From Planctomycetes bacterium UBA2386 (GTDB lineage Bacteria > Planctomycetota > UBA1135 > UBA2386): DNA of 13,303 bases. A program made the translations under genes and the position numbers. Under the pieces are notes generated by a model, which was not told the origin of the DNA, did no database searches, and saw only the letters and a program-made list of their open reading frames with translations. The stretch is taken from assembly GCA_002343845.1 (NCBI GenBank), contig DDSQ01000112.1, forward strand, positions 1 through 13,303, in the 5' to 3' direction. Below, in pieces: positions 1 through 6,345 of the stretch; within the stretch, counting starts at the first letter, position 1; each line of letters starts with the position of its first letter.

Positions 1-25
1 GGTTCGAGTCCTGCACGGCCCACCA
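1..25 (+). tRNA. 3' end of a tRNA, probably tRNA-Lys (partial)
   Basis: The window opens inside a tRNA. Visible are the end of the T-stem, a canonical TTCGAGT T-loop (3-9), the 3' T-stem CCTGC (10-14), the 3' acceptor strand ACGGCCC (15-21), discriminator A22 and an encoded CCA (23-25). The missing 5' acceptor strand should read GGGCCGT. From memory these 25 bases differ from the 3' end of E. coli tRNA-Lys at only two positions, so lysine is the best guess. The anticodon lies outside the window, so the isotype is not proven. Confidence 0.85.
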
Positions 26-26
26 C

Positions 27-50
27 TTCTCCGCGCCAAGGCGCGGAGAA
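27..50 (+). terminator. Perfect 11-bp hairpin right after the tRNA
   Basis: Positions 27-37 (TTCTCCGCGCC) and 40-50 (GGCGCGGAGAA) are exact reverse complements separated by AA. They form a very stable GC-rich hairpin one base after the tRNA CCA. The position fits a transcription terminator or a 3' processing barrier for the tRNA transcript. There is no T-tract afterwards, so it is not a textbook intrinsic terminator. Confidence 0.6.
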
Positions 51-133
51 TGATGTCCCGGGCGAACTCGGCGAGCCAGCCCGCTCGCGCGGCCTGCAAC
101 CGCTCCACCGTCGTGCGCAGCGGCCCAGGCCCA

Positions 134-784
134 TCATCGCTCAACGACGGTGATCCGGATGCCGCGCCAATTCGGTGGTATCGACGGTGCCGCACCACGC
201 GCAGCCACTTGCAGCTCGACGTGATCGTTGGCAACCCACTTGCCCGTCATCTCCCATGGTCCTTCTGCGCAGATCGTCGTGCCTCCGGGCTCCGGGCTGT
301 TCCAGTTTGCAGCGATGATCGCCCCTGAACGCTGGCCGCGCGCCCCGTTGTAGGTCCACACATCCAAGCGATGGCGGCCGTCCGGGGAATCCGCCGTGAC
401 GCAGCTCGGCCTTCCCCTTACCTCCACTTGCACATCGAAGACCTGGCGGACGGAGTGGGGTTCGGTGGGCTGTGGCCACCCGTAGTTCGTGACCACCAGT
501 TCGGCGGGGCTCAACCAGTCCGTGTGGTACGTGCCGTCGACCATGGGGGCGATCATCTGCCAATTCGCGGCATCCATCTCGCCGCGGCGAGCGATACACA
601 GCGTCGTGTAGCTGTCGAGCCAGTTGGATCGGGTCTCCCAAACGACCTCATAGGCCCCAGTCGGCGACGGCTCGCGCTCGAATAACGGGCCTTGCGATTG
701 CGACCACTCGCATCCGGCCGCACTGAGGAAGAGAAGGCAGACGACGACGGCAACCCACAGCAGGATGCGCGCGACGGTTGCCAC
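134..784 (-). CDS. Putative lipoprotein of unknown function with two similar halves
   Basis: This encodes 216 aa from a GTG start. Residues 5-24 form a hydrophobic signal segment ending in a lipobox (LSAAGC, lipid-accepting Cys25), so the protein is probably processed by signal peptidase II and membrane-anchored. I do not recognise the family. The mature part seems to contain two copies of one unit. One begins SPTGAYEVVWET near residue 40 and the other SPDGRHRLDVWT near residue 133. In each, a Trp and a hydrophobic strand (LVVTNYG, LQVAARG) follow about 60 residues later. The pattern suggests a small beta-rich domain duplicated in tandem. A TAGACT hexamer lies 6 nt before the GTG and no Shine-Dalgarno sequence is visible, so translation is probably leaderless. 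It is divergent from the sigma-factor gene. The coding call is fairly sure; the function is unknown. Confidence 0.75.
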   Translation of the reverse strand: MATVARILLWVAVVVCLLFLSAAGCEWSQSQGPLFEREPSPTGAYEVVWETRSNWLDSYTTLCIARRGEMDAANWQMIAPMVDGTYHTDWLSPAELVVTNYGWPQPTEPHSVRQVFDVQVEVRGRPSCVTADSPDGRHRLDVWTYNGARGQRSGAIIAANWNSPEPGGTTICAEGPWEMTGKWVANDHVELQVAARGAAPSIPPNWRGIRITVVER

Positions 785-790
785 GATCGC

Positions 791-796
791 AGTCTA
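791..796 (-). promoter_or_regulatory. Candidate -10 element (TAGACT) of the lipoprotein gene
   Basis: Read on the minus strand, TAGACT matches TANNNT and ends 6 nt before the GTG start at 784. Transcription would begin at or next to the start codon, giving a leaderless mRNA. I see no convincing -35 hexamer about 17 nt upstream. Confidence 0.45.
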
Positions 797-803
797 GCGA
801 CAA

Positions 804-880
804 GCCACGAGAACCACGCCCGCGCGGCACGCCCGCGGGCTCGTGGCCATGGCTGGAGACGGCGGGGGAACGCATTCCCC
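804..880. other. Two inverted repeats in the divergent promoter region
   Basis: GCCACGAG (804-811) pairs with CTCGTGGC (840-847). Inside it CCCGCG (819-824) pairs with CGCGGG (834-839), giving one long imperfect hairpin. A second hairpin, GGGGAA-CGCA-TTCCCC, spans 865-880. Both lie between the lipoprotein gene and the sigma-factor gene. They could be operators, or structures in the 5' leader of the sigma-factor mRNA. Apart from these and the -10 candidate, nothing else is recognised in the 785-1055 gap. Confidence 0.35.
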
Positions 881-1055
881 GACATGCGCGTCCTCGTCCG
901 GCTCAGCGCGGCACCCGGCGAGAAACCCAAGCCCACTCCCAGTTCACGGCGCTACCCGCCCCGTGGCGCGGCGCTGAACGCCCGGCAGAGGCAGAAAATC
1001 TCGCGCGGATTGCATCCTCAGGCCGCCCGGCGGGGAGAACGTGGCACCAGCCACC

Positions 1056-3497
1056 ATGACCGACCTGGAACGTGAACTGCTGCAGCACGCGGGTGCCATG
1101 CGCGCCCTCGCCGCGCGGCTGGTCGGCATCGGCAACGCCGACGACCTGGTCCAGGAGACGACCCTGCTGGCCTGGGAACGACCGCCAGCGCGCGTCGCAG
1201 GGCTCGGCGGTTGGTTGCTCGGCGTGCTTCGCCATCGCGCCAGCAAGTCTCGGCGCGGGGCGCAGCGGCGCGGCGTTCGCGAACGCGCGGTCGCACGCGA
1301 TATGGTGGTCGACACGGTCGACGCCGTCGTGCAGCGGGAGACCATCCAGCGCCTTCACGGTGCGCTGATGAAGTTGCCGCAGCCGTACCAAGCCGTCGTG
1401 CTGCAGCGCTTCTTCCAGGACAAGCCTCCGACCGCGATCGCCGAGACGACCGGTGTGCCGCTGGCAACGGTGAAGAGTCAGTTGCAGCGCGGGCTCGCCA
1501 TGTTGCGGCAAGCGCTCGACGACGACATCGACGGCGACGGCAAGCGGCGGGATTGGCGCGCGGCGTTCCTCACAGTGTTCGAGTTGCCCTTGGCGACGCG
1601 CAGCGCTGCCTCGGGCGTCACGGTCTTCGGAGCCATGCTGATGTCCACTCCCTCCAAAGTGGGTGCGGTGGTCGCCGCCGTTCTCGGTTTCGCGTGGTGG
1701 CAGGCCGCGAGCCCAGCACCGTCACCTCTCCAGAGCCCGCCCGAGACGGTGTCGGTGCCGAGCCAGGAGGCGCCCGCGACGAGCGTCGCGCAGCTCGATC
1801 GCGAAGCCGCGGTGCCGCCCAGCACGACTCCGTCGGCGACTGCGGCGCGGGTTCGCCTCGTCGATCGCGACGACCGGCAACCGTTGCCGCAGTTCGCGGT
1901 GCGCCTCGTGCGCAACCCCGACCAGCGCGACGAAGGCGAGGTGCTCGTCAGCGATGAACAGGGCGAACTGCAGATCCCTGGCGGATACCGCGGCCAGCCC
2001 TTCTTGCTGAGCGCGCTCGACGACGAGCAGGATCCCGGGTTCGACGTCGACGACTTCGCCTTCGCGGCCGAGTCCTGGCCCGCCGCCGACACGGTGCTCG
2101 AAGTGCCGTTCGCCACGGGACCGACCTACTCACTGCTGTTCGACCAGGTGCCGCCGGAGGGCGAACTGCAGGCGACGCTGATCGCCGGGGACGACGTCCA
2201 CCACGCGATCGGGAATCCCGGCACGCGCGTGCGGCGCAGTGCGCAGTCGTGGGTGCGGCTGCGGCCGAGTGCGGCCAGTGCTGCGCGATCGGGCTATGGG
2301 CCATGGTCGTTGGTGGTGACCGCGAGCACCGGCGACTGGTTGGCGAGTGGTGCAGTCCAGGTGGTGCGTGGCGTGCAGCGTGAGCCGGTGCTGCTGCACG
2401 GCATGGGCTGCGGTTCGATTGTCGTCACACCGACGATCGGCCAGCGGCCACCGACGGCGGCGGGCATCCACGCTTCGGTCTATCGACTCGACGCCAACGA
2501 CGCGCCGACCGGCAGGGATCGCACGCGGCACATCGACAGTCGCCAGACCAGCGGCTACTTCGACTTCTTGGCGGCGGGGCGCTACCGCGTCTACGTTCGC
2601 CACCACGACGCGCTGCACGAAGAAGTCGTGGATGTGCCCGTCGGCGCGCGAGTGGTCGTGAAGTGCGACTTTGCGCCGACAACGCCCCGCATGCTGGAAG
2701 TTGTCGCCCGCAGCCAGACCGGCACGCGCGAGTTGTTCGTGCTGTCGTTCGTCGCCCGCGAAGTCGGCGGCACCCGCACGATGTGGAGCCGCTACGTGCG
2801 CAAAGAGCCGGGGCGCCAGATCCACGCGTTCGATGGGCTCGACGACCAGGACTGGATCATCGAGTTGCAGCCGACACCGCACCTGCCGCCGTGGGCGACG
2901 ATGCAGCAGCGCGTCGCGGGGAACGCGACCGCGGTGGAGTTCGTCTGTCTCGACGCCAACGCTCCGCCCGCCGGTGCTGTGTGCGTCCGGGTTCTCGATG
3001 CCGATTCCGGCAAGGTGATCGAAGGGGCCGGCGTGACCGCGATCTGCGACGCCATGGTCCATCTGCAGACGACGACGGACGCCACCGGGGTCGCCACGCT
3101 GTCGCCGTACGTCGCCGGCAAGCCGATGCAGTTGCTGGTGCGCGCGGTCGACCGCGCGGCGGTGTTGCTCGACGTGATGCCGAACGCACAGTTGGACGCG
3201 CCACCGGTCGAAGTTCGGTTGCGTTCGGGTTGGGGAACGCTGCTGACGGTCTACCGGGCCAGCGACGAACTGCGGCCGCAACCGCTGGCGGGGGTCCGCG
3301 TCGTCGTCGACGGCGCGTTCGCTGGGGTGACGGATGCCAACGGCTTGTTGTTGCTCAACGCAGCGGCACCACCGCGGCGCATCGACCTGCAGCACACGGA
3401 CTGGGAGATCCACTATGGCGCCATCGATGCGGCGACTGGTGCCCCGGAGGCACAGGCGCAGTCGGCGTTCTTCGTGGTGATGCGCGCTCGCCAGTAG
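1056..3497 (+). CDS. ECF sigma factor fused through one membrane segment to a large extracytoplasmic region
   Basis: This encodes 813 aa. Residues about 1-155 are an ECF-type sigma-70 factor. Region 2 carries the conserved DDLVQET block (29-35). Region 4 (about 105-150) has LPQPYQAVVLQRFF followed by the helix-turn-helix TAIAETTGVPLATVKSQL. One hydrophobic segment (about 201-217) follows, then a Pro/Ser/Thr-rich linker (about 218-262) and roughly 550 residues of beta-rich sequence. At least three stretches, near 264-325, 641-700 and 727-800, look like carboxypeptidase-regulatory-like (transthyretin-like) folds (inference). The sigma domains should be cytoplasmic and the rest outside, so the protein may be its own signal-receiving regulator. 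No separate anti-sigma gene lies nearby. I chose the ATG at 1056. A GTG at 1041 would add five residues, but its GGGGAG (1032-1037) is only 3 nt away. Sigma identity is sure; the start and the C-terminal role are less so. Confidence 0.88.
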   Translation: MTDLERELLQHAGAMRALAARLVGIGNADDLVQETTLLAWERPPARVAGLGGWLLGVLRHRASKSRRGAQRRGVRERAVARDMVVDTVDAVVQRETIQRLHGALMKLPQPYQAVVLQRFFQDKPPTAIAETTGVPLATVKSQLQRGLAMLRQALDDDIDGDGKRRDWRAAFLTVFELPLATRSAASGVTVFGAMLMSTPSKVGAVVAAVLGFAWWQAASPAPSPLQSPPETVSVPSQEAPATSVAQLDREAAVPPSTTPSATAARVRLVDRDDRQPLPQFAVRLVRNPDQRDEGEVLVSDEQGELQIPGGYRGQPFLLSALDDEQDPGFDVDDFAFAAESWPAADTVLEVPFATGPTYSLLFDQVPPEGELQATLIAGDDVHHAIGNPGTRVRRSAQSWVRLRPSAASAARSGYGPWSLVVTASTGDWLASGAVQVVRGVQREPVLLHGMGCGSIVVTPTIGQRPPTAAGIHASVYRLDANDAPTGRDRTRHIDSRQTSGYFDFLAAGRYRVYVRHHDALHEEVVDVPVGARVVVKCDFAPTTPRMLEVVARSQTGTRELFVLSFVAREVGGTRTMWSRYVRKEPGRQIHAFDGLDDQDWIIELQPTPHLPPWATMQQRVAGNATAVEFVCLDANAPPAGAVCVRVLDADSGKVIEGAGVTAICDAMVHLQTTTDATGVATLSPYVAGKPMQLLVRAVDRAAVLLDVMPNAQLDAPPVEVRLRSGWGTLLTVYRASDELRPQPLAGVRVVVDGAFAGVTDANGLLLLNAAAPPRRIDLQHTDWEIHYGAIDAATGAPEAQAQSAFFVVMRARQ

Positions 3498-3507
3498 CGC
3501 AGGAGCC

Positions 3508-3538
3508 TCGGTGCGGCGCCAGGGCGCGGCGGCGTGCA
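3508..3538. terminator. Weak hairpin between two convergent genes
   Basis: The stop codons at 3497 (+) and 3622 (-) face each other across 124 nt. Within this gap GGTGC (3508-3512) can pair with GCACC (3534-3538), enclosing a small GCGCC/GGCGC stem (3514-3518 with 3521-3525). There is no T-tract on either side. It could end transcription in both directions, but GC-rich DNA forms such stems often by chance. Nothing else is recognised in the gap. Confidence 0.25.
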
Positions 3539-3621
3539 CCAACGGGTGACGTCGTCGGCGGCGGCGTCTGGACTCGGCGACGTTCCAAGCACGCGCAGTC
3601 CGCGCCCCACCAACCGCACCG

Positions 3622-4107
3622 TCAGCGCGGCATGCCGCCGCTCAGGGTCTCGTGGCGCGAGCGCTCGATGCGCCAACTGCCATCGCGCTTGCCGAGGTCG
3701 GCCGCCACGCGCAGTTCCCAGACCGTGCGTTCCTCGGCGTCGAGGCCTTGGTAGAGGACCAAGGGCACGACCGCCGCGGCCCGTTCCCCTTGCACGTCCA
3801 CGGTGAGTTCGCCCACGGCCACGCGGTGAAGGAAGCGCCGCGTGCCGGGGTCGCGCCGATTCTGGAACAACCACAGCAGCCCGCGCTGCAGGTCTTGGCG
3901 TGAGAGGCCCGCGGTTTCGTCGCGCCAGTCGGGGCCGAAGTTGGCGAGCACCGACATGGCGGCACTCGCGTTGAACGCGGCGGCCTCGTCGGCGAACAGC
4001 TGGCCGATCTTGGTCTCGTCGCTGGCGAGCGCCGCAAGGACGGCGCGGCCGCCGAAGTACCCCGCCACCAGCAGGACGGACACGACGAGGAGATGTTGGG
4101 TGCGCAT
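3622..4107 (-). CDS. Membrane-anchored NTF2/SnoaL-like protein, function unknown
   Basis: This encodes 161 aa from the ATG at 4107. Residues about 4-28 are hydrophobic and could be a signal anchor or an uncleaved signal peptide, with the rest in the periplasm. The remainder starts with helices (TKIGQLFADEAAAFN, then MSVLANFGPDWRDE) and continues into alternating strands (FLHRVAVGELTVDVQGERA, AAVVPLVLYQGLD, TVWELRVAADLGKRDGSWRI). The end, a charged strand with a Trp (GSWRIERSRHE), is typical of the cone-shaped NTF2-like fold. No catalytic residues can be assigned. The reading frame stays open upstream to 5172, but that extension runs antisense to the esterase and the hydrophobic start at 4107 fits far better. 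No clear Shine-Dalgarno or TANNNT element precedes it. The family call is from pattern recognition only. Confidence 0.65.
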   Translation of the reverse strand: MRTQHLLVVSVLLVAGYFGGRAVLAALASDETKIGQLFADEAAAFNASAAMSVLANFGPDWRDETAGLSRQDLQRGLLWLFQNRRDPGTRRFLHRVAVGELTVDVQGERAAAVVPLVLYQGLDAEERTVWELRVAADLGKRDGSWRIERSRHETLSGGMPR

Positions 4108-4260
4108 CTGGAGAGGCTCGACGGATTGGAAGCTCAAGACCGTTCGAACTTCCACACGGTCCTGGTCGCACTGCGCGACAACCCGCGCCTTGGTGTCCCC
4201 ACCACCGCGCCGCGGCCCAGGCGACGCCAACACCCGCTCCAACCACGCCTGCACCACACG

Positions 4261-4266
4261 TATGCT
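4261..4266 (+). promoter_or_regulatory. Candidate -10 element (TATGCT) of the esterase gene
   Basis: TATGCT fits TANNNT and ends 12 nt before the ATG at 4279. The transcript would start about 5 nt before the start codon, too short for a Shine-Dalgarno sequence, and none is visible. No clear -35 hexamer is seen. It lies in the 171-nt gap shared with the divergent NTF2-like gene. Confidence 0.35.
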
Positions 4267-4278
4267 GGCAGCGCCTTC

Positions 4279-5178
4279 ATGGGTTGTCGAATCCCCCACG
4301 ACCGGCGGCCCGAGCTGCCCGAACTGGAGCCACGCCCGGAGTTCCATGCGCTGGCGATGCCGCGCGACAGCCGCGGCGAGATCGACGACTCGCTGCTCGA
4401 CTGCGAACGACTGCCCGGCATGCGACTGCTGCGCATCTACGTTCCGGCACCTCGGCTGCGCGGCGACCGGCCGCTGCCGGTGCTGCTGGTCAACGACGGG
4501 CACAAGGCGTTCGAGGCGTCGAACCACCGCGGCGTGCCGCCGTGGGAGCAGTCGGGCACGCTGCAGCTGCATCGCCTGATGGACGGCCTGCTCTGCGAAG
4601 GCGCCCTGCGACCCGCGATCGTCGTCGCCGTCGCCACGCATGCGAGTTCGCGCGCCAACCAGTACGTGCCGGTGCGCACTCGTTTCGGCGAAGTCGAGTT
4701 CGGCGGCGTCGGCGATGCGTACCTCGACCTGCTCGAACACGAAGTGCTGCCGGCGGTCGAGCACCGGCTCGCCGGCGTGCCGGTGTCGCGCGCGGCGGCG
4801 GACCGCGTCCTGGTGGGCACGTCGATCGGTGGCGTGTCGGCGCTCTACGGGGCGATGACGAGGCCGGGAGTGTTCGGCGGCGCGATCGCGCTGTCGCCTT
4901 CGGCCTGGGTCGACGACGGCTTCCTGCTGCGCACGGCGCAGGCGAATGGGCACGGACGCGCACGCATCGCAGCCGACATCGGCAGCGGCGAACGCACGCC
5001 GATCCGCGACCACTGCCGGCGGCTGTTCGATCAGCTGAACGCCGCGTCGCACGGCCAGGTGTTGGCCGGCGAGGTCGAGGGGATCCACAACGAGGACAGT
5101 TGGCGTGCCCGCCTGCCGCGCCTGCTGCAGCACGTCCTGGGCCACGGCCCGTTCCACGCTGCGGCCGCGCACGCCTGA
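4279..5178 (+). CDS. Alpha/beta-hydrolase of the EstD/enterochelin-esterase (YbbA-like) family
   Basis: This encodes 299 aa with no signal peptide, so it is probably cytoplasmic. An early strand LLRIYVPAP (50-58) is followed by PLPVLLVNDGHKAFE (66-79), the usual DG motif of this esterase family. The nucleophile elbow is GTSIGG with Ser182. Likely acid and base are Asp233 (in ADIGSGE) and His270 (in GIHNEDSWRARLP, a typical family ending where His precedes a WxxRL block). Such enzymes cleave esters ranging from ferric enterobactin to simple acyl esters. The substrate here cannot be read from sequence, and no siderophore gene is near. The frame is open from 4093, but the ATG at 4279 starts just before the family-like region and follows a TATGCT element, so I prefer it. 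The gene is divergent from the NTF2-like gene and convergent with the laminin-like gene. Confidence 0.82.
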   Translation: MGCRIPHDRRPELPELEPRPEFHALAMPRDSRGEIDDSLLDCERLPGMRLLRIYVPAPRLRGDRPLPVLLVNDGHKAFEASNHRGVPPWEQSGTLQLHRLMDGLLCEGALRPAIVVAVATHASSRANQYVPVRTRFGEVEFGGVGDAYLDLLEHEVLPAVEHRLAGVPVSRAAADRVLVGTSIGGVSALYGAMTRPGVFGGAIALSPSAWVDDGFLLRTAQANGHGRARIAADIGSGERTPIRDHCRRLFDQLNAASHGQVLAGEVEGIHNEDSWRARLPRLLQHVLGHGPFHAAAAHA

Positions 5179-5221
5179 AGCGCTCGCGCAGGAACGGATC
5201 GCCGTCGTCTCGAGGTCCTGT

Positions 5222-5239
5222 CGCCACCACGCGGTGGCG
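5222..5239. terminator. Hairpin between convergent esterase and laminin-like genes
   Basis: CGCCACC (5222-5228) and GGTGGCG (5233-5239) form a perfect 7-bp stem with the loop ACGC. It sits in the 85-nt gap between two stop codons that face each other, where a bidirectional terminator is expected. There is no T-tract on either strand. Confidence 0.45.
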
Positions 5240-5263
5240 GCGCCGCGGCTCTGCTCCGCTCGC

Positions 5264-6238
5264 TCAGAACAAGCCGACGGTGAGCAGCAGCGCGTTCGTG
5301 CTGGTCACGGCGAGAACGTTCTGCCCGGGATCGACCAGCACCGGAACCACCTGCAGGACGAACGTGGCGCCCGCGAGTCCGGGCACCGGCGGCACCACGA
5401 GCTGCGTCGTGGCCGATCCCGTGGTCGAGAACAGCGTCTCGGTGGCGGTCGGCACCACGTGCACATTGCAGCCGGCGACGCCCTCGGGGAGCAGCGACGA
5501 CAACGGCACCGGCGGCACGAGCGCCGCGACTCCGTAGGCGGCGATCGCATACGTCGGCGAACCGAAGCCGCTGGCCACCGCCCGGAACGTCGTGCCGACC
5601 CACGGCAGCGCGGTCACGGCCAGCACATCGCCGTCGCAACCCGCACCGATCTGCGTCGCGGTGGCCGGGTTCGCCCCGGGCGCCAGGATCACGTTGTCGA
5701 TCGCCTGGACCTCGTTGCCGAACAACGCCTCGACGCTGATGCGAATCTCGGTGACGTTCGCGAGGATCGCATCGAACACTGCCGCCGACACGCCCCAGCT
5801 CGCCGGCTGCAACGGCATCGAGAACGTCTGGAACGAGGCGGTCGGCGGCAAGCCGGCGACCAGGTCGGCGACCATCTGCTGACCGCCGTTGCTGATCCAG
5901 ACGTGGCCGTAGTTGAGGCTGCTGCTCCACGGCGAACCGCCGGTGCCGATCATGCGACCATCGAAGGCGAAGCTGCCGCCGCGGTACGAACGCAGGTCGC
6001 CGCGATACGCGACCGGCGCGAAGATGTACGTGATGGGGCCCTCCGAGTTGTCGATGTGCAGGTAGCCGTTCGGATTGCCGCCGGTCGCCGCGGCGAAGAA
6101 CGCACTCGCGCCAGCGTGCGTCCACCCCTGGGTGCTGCCGGGCTCGAAATCGCTGACCACGGTCGGGACCTGGGCCCGCGCCGCCGAGAGCGCGAGCGTG
6201 ATCGGGAGAACGATTGCCGCGAAACGAACCTGCATCAT
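5264..6238 (-). CDS. Secreted laminin-B (domain IV)-like protein with a C-terminal beta-sandwich module
   Basis: This encodes 324 aa from the first of two adjacent ATGs at 6238, preceded by a strong GGAGG (6247-6251) with an 8-nt spacer. A signal peptide ends at about residue 22 (ALSAARA-QVP). Residues about 28-184 resemble a laminin B domain: it opens SDFEPGSTQGW, has GGNPNGYLHIDNSEG and a YRGGSFAFDGRMIGTG strand pair, and closes with VQAIDNVIL. This fold is usually a non-catalytic extracellular binding domain. Residues about 197-324 form a second module starting GAGCDG. Cys201 and Cys257 may bond to each other, and it ends with LAGATFVLQ and a TSTNALLLTVG strand. I know similar C-terminal modules from secreted planctomycete proteins (recollection, not searched). 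The gene is divergent from the chitinase, suggesting an extracellular or surface role, perhaps binding polysaccharide or matrix. The ligand is unknown. Confidence 0.78.
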   Translation of the reverse strand: MMQVRFAAIVLPITLALSAARAQVPTVVSDFEPGSTQGWTHAGASAFFAAATGGNPNGYLHIDNSEGPITYIFAPVAYRGDLRSYRGGSFAFDGRMIGTGGSPWSSSLNYGHVWISNGGQQMVADLVAGLPPTASFQTFSMPLQPASWGVSAAVFDAILANVTEIRISVEALFGNEVQAIDNVILAPGANPATATQIGAGCDGDVLAVTALPWVGTTFRAVASGFGSPTYAIAAYGVAALVPPVPLSSLLPEGVAGCNVHVVPTATETLFSTTGSATTQLVVPPVPGLAGATFVLQVVPVLVDPGQNVLAVTSTNALLLTVGLF

Positions 6239-6246
6239 CGATCGGA

Positions 6247-6251
6247 CCTCC
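6247..6251 (-). promoter_or_regulatory. Shine-Dalgarno GGAGG of the laminin-like gene
   Basis: On the minus strand GGAGG stands 8 nt before the ATG at 6238. It decides the start, excluding an in-frame extension of 13 residues that would hide the signal peptide. It is the only clear, well-spaced Shine-Dalgarno sequence in the window. Confidence 0.7.
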
Positions 6252-6331
6252 AGAGGCGGGAGTCTGCCGCCCTCCATCGCGCGCAGGAAGCCCCCCAGGC
6301 CGTCAGCCGTCGCCCCTCGCCAGCCCGCTGC

Positions 6332-6337
6332 TAGATT
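6332..6337 (+). promoter_or_regulatory. Candidate -10 element (TAGATT) of the chitinase gene
   Basis: TAGATT fits TANNNT and ends 8 nt before the ATG at 6346. No Shine-Dalgarno sequence lies between, so the mRNA is probably leaderless. No good -35 hexamer is visible. It lies in the 107-nt gap shared with the divergent laminin-like gene. Confidence 0.5.
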
Positions 6338-6345
6338 GCGGGACC

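Noticed and set aside
1..25. tRNA 3' end as an integration site for a mobile element.
   Set aside because: I found no second copy of the tRNA 3' end as an attachment repeat, and no integrase or phage gene in the window.
1041..1055. GTG start for the sigma factor, five codons upstream of the chosen ATG.
   Set aside because: GGGGAG ends only 3 nt before it, too close for normal initiation. It cannot be excluded and does not change the function.
3622..5172. A 516-codon minus-strand frame across the esterase gene.
   Set aside because: Only the part from 4107 down looks like a protein (hydrophobic anchor plus NTF2-like strands). The rest is an Arg/Ala-rich mirror of the esterase frame, as expected in high-GC DNA.
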